Origin: Cyclaneusma minus
Taxonomy: Eukaryota > Ascomycota > Leotiomycetes > Marthamycetales > Marthamycetaceae
Length of the DNA: 64,000 nucleotides
Direction of reading: 5' to 3'
Assembly: GCA_037179335.1 (NCBI GenBank)
Contig: JAKZHN010000001.1
Span: forward strand, 1,488,001-1,552,000
Shown here in pieces: positions 46,587-59,799 of the stretch. The notes under the pieces were generated by a model. The model was not told where the DNA came from. It was given only the letters and a program-made list of their open reading frames with translations, and searched no databases. Each line of letters opens with the position of its first letter. Position 1 is the first letter of the stretch. A program made the translations under genes and the position numbers.

Positions 46587-49350
46587 ATTATTCCCTCTTT
46601 TATAATTTTGAACTTTAAAGCTTTTAAATATAAATTATTGCTTTTTAATAATTTAATATTTAGCTTTAATTATTAATTTCGGCTTTTCATTTTGGCCATA
46701 TAAATTAATAGGTTTTTATTAATTTACTATTATTAATAATTCTTTTTAACTTTATTATTGCCTAATTTTTAAAGCCTTAATTTTAATATATAGCTTACGT
46801 TATCTATTATTAAATTGATTTTAGGCTTTTATTTAATTGATTTTATTATTTTGAATTTTTATATTTTTATATTAAGGTTTATGAAGTTTTTATTGTTTTT
46901 ATTGGCTTTTATATATTATTTTAGCTTTTGCGCATGTTTTTTTTATAAATGCCAAAAAATTAATATAGCGGCGGTTTATTTTAAATAATTGGTTTTAGGG
47001 TTTTTTTTTTAATTTTTTGCCCTTTTTTTATACGCATATTATATGCTTTTTGCAATAATCATATATTATTTTTTGGTTGCATTTTTATTTTTGATTTTCT
47101 TTTGATTTTTTTAGTAAATTTTGGGATTTTTTTTGGATTTTTTTATAACAATTATATTGGATTTTATTAAAAGCTTTATTTATATCAAACAGGCTTTCCT
47201 GCTTTTATTAAGCATTTTTTTATTATTGCTTTTATACGGATTTTTTAATATACGCCTTTTTAATGGAAATTAAGCCTTTTTTTATTCTTTTTCTTTTTTT
47301 TTATAATTTTAATATTACAGCCCCTAGTATTTTTAATTGCAAAATACAAAATTTTAATAGCAATTTATTTTAAGCCTTATATAGCAAAGGTTTTATTTAT
47401 AATTATAATAATGGTATTAAATTTATAATTTTGCTATAAAATTTAAATTGTATTTTTACCAAGCTTATATTTGCGCTTTGAATTTGCATTTATGCTTATT
47501 ATATACAAAGCTTTTATTTAATTCTTTTTTGCAAAAATTTTAATATTTATAATTAAATTGTAAATAATTTTAAATGCAATTATTATTGCGGTAATTATAA
47601 ATCCCTTTATTATATAATAAGTTTATATTTTGCTTTTTTTGGGTTTTTTTGCCAATTAATTTATTATTTTGCAAATTGTTACTGCTTAAGTTTTCCTATT
47701 TAATATAGCTTATAATGATTTTGTATTTTACCGCTATTATTATATTAAAATTTAGGCCTTTTTTAAAAACCAATATATTAATTATAATAATAAATTAATT
47801 TAATTAAAAAATAATATAAAAGCAGCTGAAAAAATTTGCTTTAAAATTCATGCTTTTTTAAAATATAAAATATGCAATGCATTTAAAAATATTACAGCTA
47901 TAATAATAACCATAATTAAAATTATTTTTACAGTTTATACCTTAATGCATATAATAATTAATATTTAGTATTATTTGGTAAATTTATTTTCCGCCTTTTT
48001 TTACGCATATTTAATTAGAATATAAATAAATTATAATTTTAATTCTTTTTAATAACATTTTATTTGAAAAAAACCCCCCCCCCGGGTTTTTAATAATATA
48101 ATATAAAATATAAAAATTATAAATTTAATATATGCAAATTAGAATTTAAAAATATTAAAATTTTTTTAATTTTATTAACCGGATTTATTTTATATAATAT
48201 TTATTTTAATTAAATTATTTAATATATAGGATTTATAATTTTTATTTGCGTATTTTATAATTTTTAATTAAATTAAGCTTATTGCTTATTGTTTTTAAAT
48301 TTTCTTTTTTATAAAATATAGTTTAAATTAAATTAATTTAAAAAAAATTATACTTTAAATATTTTTATTTTTGCTTTTATTTAATATTGCGTATAATTAG
48401 GCATTTTCCATTTAATTATAAAATTAAAATTGGCCTTTTAATATTTTATTTTAAAGCTTGCGCTTTTTTTATAATTTTATTATTATTATTATAATCCAGC
48501 TTTAATATCTTTTTAATAAAATTATTTAAAATTATTAGGGCATTTTTAAGGTTTTGTTAAATTAATATTTGATTTTAATTTTAGCTTTAGCCTTTCTAAT
48601 ATATATAAAATATAAGCTTTATATATATATATATATATTAAAATTTTTCAATTTTCAATTTTCAATTATTTTTAAAAAAATTAAAATCTGCAAAATACGG
48701 TTTATATACGCTATTTTAAAATCCTTTAGCGGATTTTAAAAAACTAATATAAAGAATATTATATTTTTTTTATTAAAATTTAAATAAAAAATTTAAGCAA
48801 TAGGCTTAGGCTTTTTCTTTATTTAAAAAAAGCCTATATATTTTTTTTACTAACCTTTTAGCTTTAAAATATATATTTTTAATAAATAAAAAAACCCAAT
48901 TTCCTTTATCAAAATTTTTATTTTTTTATTTTTTTATATATTGCTTTATATATTTATTAATAGCATTTTCCTAATTTTTATAATAATATATATTTGCTAT
49001 ATTATATTGTTTTTCTGTTTTTCTATATTGAATAGTATAATTTTTATAAGTTATATAAAAAACGTAACATTAATTTGCAAATAATATTTATATATTATAA
49101 AAAACATTATAAGCGAATTTTATTATAGCTAAATAAATTACCTAATTTATTTTATTATTGTTATAGCACTATTATATATAGGCTTTTAAAATCCGGTTTA
49201 TTTATTTTATTTGCCTATTTATTTAAAGGTAAAATACAATATTATATTTATATATTATATAGAATTTATAGCAAAAAGCTTTTTACCATGCGCTAATAAA
49301 TATAAAGCTATAATTTTATATAGTAATTTTATAAAGTTTTATAAAATAAA

Positions 49351-49494
49351 CAATTTTATTAAAAAACAATTTTATTAAAAAACAATTTTATTAAAAAACA
49401 ATTTTATTAAAAAACAATTTTATTAAAAAACAATTTTATTAAAAAAGAATTTTATTAAAAAAGAATTTTATTAAAAAACAATTTTATTAAAAAT
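49351..49494. repeat. 16-bp tandem repeat, 9 copies
   Basis: Unit CAATTTTATTAAAAAA repeated nine times; copies 7 and 8 start with G instead of C. Confidence 0.95.
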
Positions 49495-51212
49495 CGCATA
49501 TTAATATTTTTAATTATATATATAAATTATATAATTTTAATATAATAATTTATTATTATTAAAATAATATTATATATTTTGCTTATATATCATAAGTTTA
49601 ATAAGTTTATAATAAAAGTTTATAATAAATATATTTATAGCTTACTAATTAGGAACAAAAACTATAATTAATTATAAAATATATATTAGCGGATTTTATT
49701 TTGCTGGCAAATATAATAATTGCATATATAATCCTGTATTTTTATTTTTATATTTAGCTAATAATATTTATAATAAATTAATATTAATATTTATTTTATT
49801 TTAAAATAGCTTGCTAATTTGATATTATAATAAATATATGAAAGTTTATTATATAATATATTTATTGCAAAAATATATAATTTGCCTTTTTTATATAATA
49901 TATTATTTTTAAATTGCTATTATTTATTTTTGCGCAATATAAATTAGCCTTATATTTTTGCTATATATTTATTATTATTTTAAGCTTTAAAAATAATTAT
50001 AAAGCTTGCTTTAATTATTCCGGCTTTTAAATTTTTATAGCTTAAATAAAATACAATTTTTATTTAAAAGTTTATATTTATAATATATAAATAAAGCGTT
50101 TAATATTAATTTCCCGGCTTAATAATTTTAATTAAAATATAATTACTATATTTGCAAAAGCAATTATATTTTTTAAAAATTATGTATTTAATGCATAATT
50201 AAATAAATAGCAAAGCTTTTATTACAGCATTAATAAATAAATAATTTTTTTAAGAATTTTTTATTGTGTTTTTATAATTTAGCCTATAAAATAAAAAATT
50301 AGCGGGATGTTTAATTTTTGCAATATATTTAATATTAAAATTTTAAAATCCTAATTTTATAGCCTATTTTATTTAATATTTATTAAAAAAAATTATATTG
50401 ATAAAATAATGCAAATTATTATAATTTAAAATTACTTAAGTTTTATAATATATGCTTTTAATATATTGCTTTTAATACTAAAAGAAATATATAATTGCAA
50501 GCAACTTAATATTATATATTTAATATATTAATTTTGCGCTAATTAGCTTATAAAACCAAAAGGCTATTAAATGCTAATAATATTATATTAAATTATTTAA
50601 AATTCTAAATTATTTTAAAATTACCAAGATTGAAAATTTAAAAATATTATATATAATTTAAAAATGCTTTATAAAATTAAAATATTGCAATATTGGCTTA
50701 TTTACAAATATACTTTTAATATATTAAAAAGCTTTTTGCGCTTTTAAAAGCCATTTCAATAAGCCCTTTTTATTATTATTTATATTATTGATAAACAAAT
50801 TAGTTATAAATAATATAATTCTATTATGTTCCAAAATAAATCGCTTATAAAAATTGGCTTATTTTAAAAATAATTCCAAATTTATATATATAATTAATAT
50901 AAATTATTTTTAAATAGCGCGCATTTTTTCCGGTTTTATATATATATATATTATAAAGCCTAAAAATAAAACTTTATTTATTTTAAATTTAAGTTTATTT
51001 TATATTATGTATATATATAAACAAAAATTAAATACGGCTTTTATATATTTATTATATTTATTAAGGTTTTTTAAAGAAATTAAAATATTATTAAAATAAA
51101 TTATGATAATAATATTTAAAAACTTTCTAAACGCTATATTTATATAAGCTTAAAATATAGCTAATATATTTGCTAATTTAAATAGCATTATTAAATATTT
51201 AAAATAGCTTTA

Positions 51213-51213
51213 T

Positions 51214-51243
<30 letters not shown>
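51213..51243. repeat. (TA)n microsatellite
   Basis: Uninterrupted alternating TA run of about 30 bases. Confidence 0.9.
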
Positions 51244-51246
<3 letters not shown>

Positions 51247-53398
51247 ACACATTTTTAAAATTCAGTTTAATAAGAAATTTGGCTTGTTTTAATTTAATCA
51301 AAAATATATTAATTAAAAAGAATAAGCAGCAATTTTTAATAATAATATTATTTAACTTTTTTATAATTAATGCATAAATATAAATTACCGGTTTTTTTAA
51401 TATAAATAATATAAAAGCTTTTACTGGGCTTTTTAATTTATAAATTTAGTTTTTTATTAATATATAATTAAAATATTTTTTAATATAATTAGCTGCTTTT
51501 TAAATAGCTTATAAATAAATTAGTATAATAAATTTGCCTTGATTTTCATAATATAATTCCAAATAATATATATATATAATATACCAGCTTTTATTGCATT
51601 AAAAATATCATTAAAATAGCTTAATGTTTTTAATTCTTTATATTTTATTTTTTTGCTTTAATTTTAATTTTGGTTTTGCTATATATCTTTTGCAAATATT
51701 TTCAATATTTGGCAATTTATAGCTTTAAAAGCATATTAAAATCTAATTGTATTTTATTAAAATTTTGGTATTTTGCCCAATATATATATAATAGGGTTTT
51801 TATTTAAATTTGCGGTATTTCCTATAAAAATAGCCTTTTATTTATTTTATTAAATATTATCTTATATAATTTAATATTATATTTCCAGCTTTTATATATA
51901 AAATATTTTATATATAATAATCTTTTATTTATTATATTTAAAATATAAATTATTGTGCCTAGCTCCTTTAATTTATTTAGCTTATTTTAAATAATAATTT
52001 TATGCTTAATTTAGCATTTATAAATAAAGCTGGCTTTAGCCTAATTATAATATTTATTATTTATTTATTTAAGCCAAAATATATTTAAAAATAAATTATA
52101 TAAATATATAAATATCCTATATATTTTAATGCTTTAATCTTTTGTATTACCCTTATTATTAAAAAATCTAATAAAACATTTATAGCATTATTTAATTTTT
52201 ATTTTATTTTTATTAAAAAAGCAAATTTATAAATATTATATATATCCACCAACTTTTTTTCTTTTTGCAAATATTAATGATATAAAAGTTTTATTTAATT
52301 TGTTATTAATAAAAATAAAAACGGAAATTATATTTTAAATATTGGTTACAATTAAGCAATTAATTATTATATATTTTTATTTTATAAAAAAATTATTAAA
52401 TTGGGCAATTATTGGCAATTCTTTTTTTGGTTATTATATTTATATTTATAATTTATAACATTAAAAAAATTATTTGCAGCTTTTATAAAACAAAATCAAT
52501 TATATTCATTTTAATTATAATTATTATAATTAAAGCTATAATTAAAGCTTTTTTTATATAATTGGCCTTTTTTTCCTTTATAGCTATTAAAACCATTGCT
52601 ATTTAAAATATATATTTTATTGCCGGATTATTTGTATTTGTAAGCTTTATATTTAAGCTTTTGGCATTTTTTTTATAAATGCAATTAAATAGGCTATAAT
52701 TATTAAAATTATAATTAAGGTATAAAAGGAGCCAATATTAATTTTAATCATATTATTGGACTTTATTTTAATAATAGCTATTTTTTTGCTTTTATAATTA
52801 GGCTAATCTTAAATTGCTATATTATTATTTAAAATATTATATAAATTTTATTATTTATTATAATTATTATAATGCTTTTCTAAAATATTTGCATTAAATA
52901 TATTTTTGGCTTTAAATTAAAACTCGGGCCTGTTTTTATATTTAATATTTCCGGTTATATTAAATATATATTATATATTAATTTATAATTAATAGCTTTA
53001 TTGGAAAATAAAATTTTATTTAATATTCTTATCAAGCTTAAAAAATAAATTAATTATTAAAAAATGTAAAAAATATATTTTCTATATAAAAAAACAAAAT
53101 TTCCATTTTGCAATAAAATCTTTTTTTAAGCTTTTTTAGCAAATTGGTTTAATGCGTACAATATGCGTTATTATTTTGGATTTATTATATTGAATATTAA
53201 ATTTTTAATTTTGTTTTTAATTTTTTTTTAATTTAGAATTTTTTTAATAATGCTATTATATAATATATACATAGCTTTTAAACGCAATTAAAGCATAGTA
53301 AGTATAAATTATATTTTTTTAAAAAAATTAAAGCTGCGTATTAAAATAATTTTATAAGAAATTAAATTATTTATAATATTTATTATTTAAATCCAACG

Positions 53399-53571
53399 TG
53401 GGCTGGACCCGTCAAATATATTGTATTAAGGAAGAAAGGCTATTTTATAGCTTGGAGGTATTATGCGTTTTCTTTTGGCTTATATATCTAGGGGTGGCGT
53501 ATTTTTTGTATATAATTAGGGTATTTTAATAAAGGGTTAATTTAAATTATTAAAAAGGTATTTTAATATTT
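53399..53571. repeat. LTR of element C, left copy (less mutated)
   Basis: Shares AGGCTATTTTA, AGCTTGGAG, TATTATGC, GGGTGGCGTA and TATAATTAGGGT with the right copy, and retains more G/C. Confidence 0.75.
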
Positions 53572-56500
53572 CTCCTAAGTTTTAATAGTATAGCTTTTCC
53601 GGATTTTAATATTTTTTAATGTATATTATAGCCAATTTATATTATATTATAAAGCTTTATAGCGCATTATATATTATTTAATTATATATTATAATATAGC
53701 AATTTTAATATTAAAATTAATGCTTTTTTATTACTTTTTTTTATATTTAATGCCTATTATATCCGGCGCTTCTTTTTTCCGGACTTTTATTTTCTAATTT
53801 TAATAGCTTTTTAAATTTAGCAAATTGAATTTTTTATAATGCTTTGGTAAATCCGTTTATAATTGTATTTTAAATATTAATATAAATTATTTATTGCTTG
53901 CAATTATTTTTTAATTTTTTAATAAAATAATAAGCAATATTAATATGCTTAAATTTTTTATAAAGCCGGATTTTTTTTATAAAAGCTATAATTATATATA
54001 TATATGCAATAAGAATTATTTTTTACTAATTTGCTGTATTTAATATTTTTTAGCATTTAAATAATTTATTATTTTTATTTGGTATTTACGGCGGCTATTA
54101 TATATTTAATTTTATAAATAATTTGTTTTTTGCTTTTAATTTAATTATAATATTAGGCTTTTTAAAAGCATAATTATAAATCCGCTAATGCTTTTTCTAT
54201 TAGAAAATAATTTATAAAAAGCATTATTATAATTTTTTAGCTTATTTGTTTTATTTTTTTAAATCTATATTTATAAAAATTAGCTACAAATTAAATTAGC
54301 TTTTTTGCAATATAATAAATATTAAAATTTATTAAAATTATAAAATATATTACCATTTCCATTTTTTTTATTTCTTTTATTTCTTTTTGGTAAAATTTCT
54401 TATATTACTCCTATTTATAAAAATAAAATATAGCTTTTTTTTGCTAATAGGAAATTTAAATTTTACCTAAAAATTATTAATATATTATTTTTAATTAATC
54501 TTTAAAATTTTTAATGATTTATTTCTTATAATTTTTTTATTCGGGATTTTTTTATTTTTTTAAAAAGTTTTTGGCAATAAATTTAATAAATAGCAAAATA
54601 AAAAATTTATTAAGATTTGTATTTAATTTAATAGCTGCTATAATATTATTAATATAAATTAGAATAATTATATTTTTATTTTTATTAATAGAAAAGCAAA
54701 AATTATTAAAGCTTTATTTAAAATTAAGCTTAATAAGTTTAAATTTAATTAGGCAATTTTAATTTTTGGCTGCTTGCTTAAGGCTATATAAATTTTTATT
54801 TAATTAAAAAATATAGCCAGGTTTTATAATTATTTTATCTAAAAAGGCCAAATATATTAATTTTTTAAATTTAGCCTTAATAAAAATATTGCTAATATTA
54901 AAATAACGGTATTTTATATTTTACTAAGCTATAATAGCTAAAAGAATTTTAAATATATTCATATAAATTACTAATAAAAATTTATCAATCTTTTAAAAAT
55001 TTAAATAAAGCTATAAATTATTAAGTAGGCTTTATATTTATTCAAGCCGCTATTTAAATTTAGCTTAATAACAAATATTTATTTAATAAAAATTCAATTA
55101 AAGGCTATTTATATAGCTATTTTAATTTAGGTACTATTAGCTATTAAATTTTTAAATGTTATTATAATAGCTTTTTTTTAATTACTTTTATATAAAAAAT
55201 TATTTATAGCTTTTTCATAAATTTTTAAAATAAGAATATTTAGGATTTTTTTAGCGGGAAAAGCAAATTTATATAAATCATTTTTATTTCCGGCTATAAT
55301 TGCTATAAAAGCTTTTAAAAACCGGTTTATATATAATATTTTGGCGTTAATAATATTGCGTTTTAAATATTTTTATTTATTAATTATTTTTGCAAAAAGC
55401 TTTTTTAAGGCTTTAAATAGCAGCTATTTATAAATAATAAAAATAGTTAAAATGCCTTATTAAAATTTATAGCATTTAGTTTTATAATATTAATATTTAT
55501 AATATTAATATATTTTTATTTAAAGGCATTTATTATATGAATGGTATATTATGGCATTTTTATAATAGAAACTTTAAAAAATAATTATTTTTGCTAAAAT
55601 TTGAAATTATTAAATTCGGGGTAAAATATTGTTTTTATTTATTTATTGTAATTAATAGCTGGTATTATTATTTTTGGTTTAGCAGTTTTAATTAGCTTAT
55701 TTTTTAATATTTTTTAATTAGAAAAGGGTTTTTAAGCCTTTTTTTCTGCCAGTATTAATTTGCTAATATAATGGCGGTTAAAAAATTTATTTCAAAATTT
55801 AAAAAATTATAAGAATTATTTTTTAGCTTTAAATTTATAATTTTATTAAGGGTCTTTTTATCCCATTTAATAATAAATTTTATAGCTATTTATTTTAAAT
55901 CCGGATAATATAATTTATATTGCTTAATGGTATTTAAATTGTATTTAATAAATATATATTTTTTCCTTATAGGTAAAAGGTTATCTTTGCGGCCTTTTTT
56001 AGGGAATTGCTTTTATTAATATAAAACCAGATTTTATAGCTTTAATTTTTGATATTTTCCTATTTAAAAAACTTTTTAATTTAAGCTTTTTTTAAATTAA
56101 TTATTTTGCTATTAATTTGTAAACGAATATTAATTTTATTTTTATAATAAGTTTTTACTATAGCAGCTTTAAACCAAAATTAAAAGTTTAATATTATATA
56201 ATTTAGTTTAAATATTTGCTTTTGCAATTTAATTTAATTTTTTTAGCTGGCCTATTTTGCCAAAAGAAATAAAAAGTAATTTTTTAAGCTTTATATTATT
56301 AATTTAAGCCTAATAGGTAATTCTTTTTATTAGTGTTCCTATTTTATTAATATTTTATTTTTTTCTCCAATTGTTTTCCCCAATTTTTATTTTTTTATAC
56401 CAGGCAATTAAAATAAAATATATTTTAGTTTTTAATTTTATAGCAAAAGCCTAAAACTTCCTTATTTGGTTATTAAATTTTTTTAATAATTTGTTTTTTA

Positions 56501-58436
56501 TAAATATTAAAAGAAAATTTGCCAGCTATATTAAAATATACTAATTTATAAAAATTTATTTTATAATTTATAAAAGCTTTGGAAATATAGTTTTAAATTT
56601 TGCTAATATTGCAATTTTTATAATAATAAAAAATATTAAGTTTTTTTTAAAAAAACATAATAATAATAATAAAATACAATTTATTAATTTTGGCTAGGCT
56701 TAAATAAGCTTAATTTTAATAAAATAATAAAAAGTATTATTTAATAGCCCTTTATTGCTGTTTTTTCCGATTTGCTTTTTTAATTGCTTTAGCCTTAATG
56801 CTTTTAACCGTTTTAATTTTAACTTTGGCTTTGAATTAAATGGCTTTTATTACACTGGAAATTAGCGCTTTTTGAGCTATAATTAGCAGTATGTTTTATG
56901 CTATAGCGGTTAATATATTTGGTATACTGTATTAGGGTATTTTTAAAGGGGAAAAAATTGGTATAAAAAAGGAATTATTTAATTTTTTTTAAAGTTTTTT
57001 AATTTTGGCAAAAAAAAGCAATAAAATAAAGAATGGTAATAAAAAATAATTGCTTAAATACCGAAATTAATTTGGCTGCTATAATTATAAAATTTTAAAT
57101 ATAATGGCCTTTAAAATATATATTATTTTAATTAAAATTACCTAAAAGCTTTTTTTAATAATTTTTTTTAAAAGCAAATTTATCCCTAGGTATAAAATAT
57201 ATAAAATACTTTTAAACAGGCATTTCATATTTTAAATTTTTATTAATATATAATGCTTGTACAATTTAAATATAGCCTTTTTTAATAGCTTTTTATTAAT
57301 ATAGCTTTAAAATGAAAAAAGGTATATATATTATATAGTATTAAAATTGGCAATTTAAATAAAACGGGAAATTTTATTAATAATGCTAATAAAATTTTAA
57401 ATAATATATACCGCATTTTTTTAAGCTTTAAAACAATAATTCTAATTTTAATATTGCCTTTAATTATATAGGCCTTTTTTTATTGGGATTTTTATTAAGC
57501 CAATTATTATAATAGTTTATATTATTTTTTAATTTATAGCAAAATAAAAATATTTTTAATATTATTATGGCCTTTTTGGCTATAGAAAAAATATTTAATT
57601 TAATTATGAGGAATTTTATTATTTTTATAGCTTATTTTATAGCTTGGTAAAAAAAAATTTGCATTTGCCTTTTTTATTTAATTTTTATAAAATAGTAAAA
57701 TAGGCAGCTTTTTTTAAATATTATAAAAAGGGCTTTTTTAGCAGGTTTATTTTTTAAATAATATTTAAATAATATTTATTTAATATTATATTTTTAAATA
57801 TAATATTTTTAAATATAATATATTTTGCTAAAAGGCATAATAATATAATGCAAAAAAGGAAATTTTTAATATAAACCGTTATATAAAATAGGTTTAATTA
57901 AATAATTTAGCGGCAAATAATATAGAGTTTAATTTAGATTTTTTTAATAATGGAATTTGAAATTTATTTAAAATTGGTAATTTGGCGAAAATAAAAATTT
58001 ATAATAATAAGAAAACTTTTTTTAATTTTTTTAGGCATTTATATAATAAAATTTGATATTAATAGCCTTTTTATTTAATTGGTTAAAATAAATATAAATT
58101 TTATAAAAGGCTTTAGCAATATTTGCTTTATATTGATTTTTTAAATTTTTATTTATTTAAATAATATTAAAATTTATAATATATTAATTAAATATAATAA
58201 ATATAATATATTAAATACCCTTGCTTTTAAAAAATATTTTTATTATAATAAACTATTTATAATAATTGGTATAAATAAGGTTAGGGGCAGCTTTTTTTGA
58301 ATTGTAAATGCTTTATATATTGGTAAATATTATGGATATAATATAAAATTTATAAAAAGAAAATTTATTATTATTGTTATTAATTTGTAAATAAATTTGT
58401 AAAAATACAATATTGCGTTAATAAATAATAGGCTTT

Positions 58437-58606
58437 AAAAATACGGCGCTGCAAAATAAAAATAAGAATACGGCGCTGTATTAGGAATTAATTAAGGGTT
58501 TTAAAAATATAGCGCTGCAGAGTTTTTATTAGAAACTTAAAAATACGGCGTTATAAATTTCGCTTTAAAAATACAGCGTTATGGAAATTCTAAAAATACA
58601 ATGGTA
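58437..58606. repeat. Six spaced degenerate copies of AAAAATACGGCGCTGC
   Basis: Copies begin near 58437, 58466, 58503, 58540, 58566 and 58592. The last three are progressively decayed (TACGGCGTTAT, TACAGCGTTAT, TACAATGGTAT). They lie just upstream of the right LTR of element C. Confidence 0.75.
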
Positions 58607-58670
58607 TAAAAATCTGTTTTTTTAATTGTATTAAAATATACCGGTAATTGTAATTTATTTGAATTTAATA

Positions 58671-58844
58671 TAGGCTAAATTTATTAAATATATTATATTA
58701 AAAAAAGGCTATTTTACAGCTTGGAGATATTATGCATTTTTTCCTCGCTTATATATGCAAGGGTGGCGTAATTTTTTGCATATAATTAGGGTGTTTTGGT
58801 AGGGGGTTAGTTTGAACCATTAGGAGGGCATTTTAATATTTACA
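58671..58844. repeat. LTR of element C, right copy
   Basis: Aligns with 53399-53571; ends near TTTAATATTTACA. Confidence 0.75.
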
Positions 58845-59523
58845 TATATTATATATATAATATAGCTTAGTATTTGGTATACGGAGATTTTTGGGTATTC
58901 AAAATTTTTTAGCAATTGGTTGCTTATTATTAAAATTTAAGCCAAATAAGCTATATTTGCAAATAAGGGTTACGATTTCAATTTGCAATTCCGCAATTTT
59001 TTTTATTTTTAAATAATTTATTAAACGGCTGCAAAATTGTTAAAATTTAAATTAGCTTGGCCTTAAATTAAGCTAAAAACGGGAGCAAAAGCAAAAGCTT
59101 AATTAATTTTGCTTTTATATAACGTGCTTGTATTTTGGCTGGGATGTTTTAATTTTAAGCTTGCCTAGGCTGGTTTATATTAATAACTTGGCTTTTTAGC
59201 TAAGAAATGCTATTAAATAATTTTTGATTTAAAGCAAAAAAGCTTTTGGGCTATTTTTAATTAATATTAATAGCGCTTTTATTAGCATTATTAATAAATA
59301 TATTAGTAGTTTTATTAAATACGATTTTTTAATTTGGTATACGGATTTCGCCGGCATTGCTGCTAATATTAAGCTTTTTTTAAATTAAGCAAAATTGGGT
59401 TTTAAAGCTTTTAATAGGATTTTTGCAAATAAAATTATTGCCGGATTCGCGGCTGGCAAATTGGGTAATTATTATTTTACTAAATTATTGCCTCTTAAAA
59501 TAAAAGCGGCTATTTTATTATAA

Positions 59524-59742
59524 TGGTTAAAAATAAATTAATAAATAAATAAATATTATATATATTTTTTAATTATAAAAAAATAGCTATTGCTTTTTTT
59601 AAATAAAAATAGCAATAGTTAAATATTATATATTAAAAGCTTTGCTTAGCTTTTTTAATAAGCAATGCTTAGTTTTTGGGCACCTTTAGCGTATATGCCT
59701 TGTAGGGTGCTTGCAAGGCGCCCTTTTTAGCCCCGTGTGACA
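59524..59742. repeat. LTR of element B, right copy (less mutated)
   Basis: Begins TGGTTAAAAATAAATT and ends GCCCCGTGTGACA, i.e. with the TG...CA ends expected of an LTR. The last 60 bases keep normal G/C content. Confidence 0.8.
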
Positions 59743-59799
59743 AATTAAATATACCGGAATACTTACGTGCACGTGATTTTGTTCACCGTATAGGAATCA
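59743..59799 (+). repeat. LTR of element A, right copy, right fragment
   Basis: Aligns with 39688-39739 (ATACCGGAATAC ... CCGTATA ... AATCA). It keeps ACGTGCACGTGATTTT where the left copy has ATATATATATAATTTT, a transition-only difference. Confidence 0.75.

Larger units (their letters stand above)
53399..58844. mobile_element. Degenerate LTR retrotransposon C, inserted inside B
   Basis: Direct repeats at 53399-53571 and 58671-58844 flank a ~5.1 kb interior that is too mutated to assign. The first 17 bases of the left copy (TGGGCTGGACCCGTCAA) correspond to TAGGCTAAATTTATTAA on the right: eight C-to-T or G-to-A changes and nothing else. Target duplication not resolved. Confidence 0.65.
46369..59742. 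mobile_element. Degenerate LTR retrotransposon B, inserted in the right LTR of A
   Basis: Bounded by ~218-bp direct repeats at 46369-46586 and 59524-59742. Length is 13.4 kb, or ~7.9 kb once element C is removed. Family and orientation cannot be read because the interior is saturated with transitions and stops. Confidence 0.68.
39527..59799 (+). mobile_element. Degenerate LTR retrotransposon A (outermost, interrupted by B)
   Basis: Bounded by a ~213-bp LTR at 39527-39739 and a second copy split into 46202-46368 and 59743-59799 by element B. Without the insertion it is ~6.9 kb, a usual Ty3/gypsy size. The only readable coding relic is an integrase C-terminal (GPY/F-like) segment at 43768-43850 on the plus strand, which sets the orientation and suggests Ty3/gypsy. 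Target-site duplications could not be resolved. Confidence 0.65.

Noticed and set aside
44151..49494. CRISPR-like arrays
   Set aside because: The repeats are directly adjacent with no unique spacers, and the host is a eukaryote.
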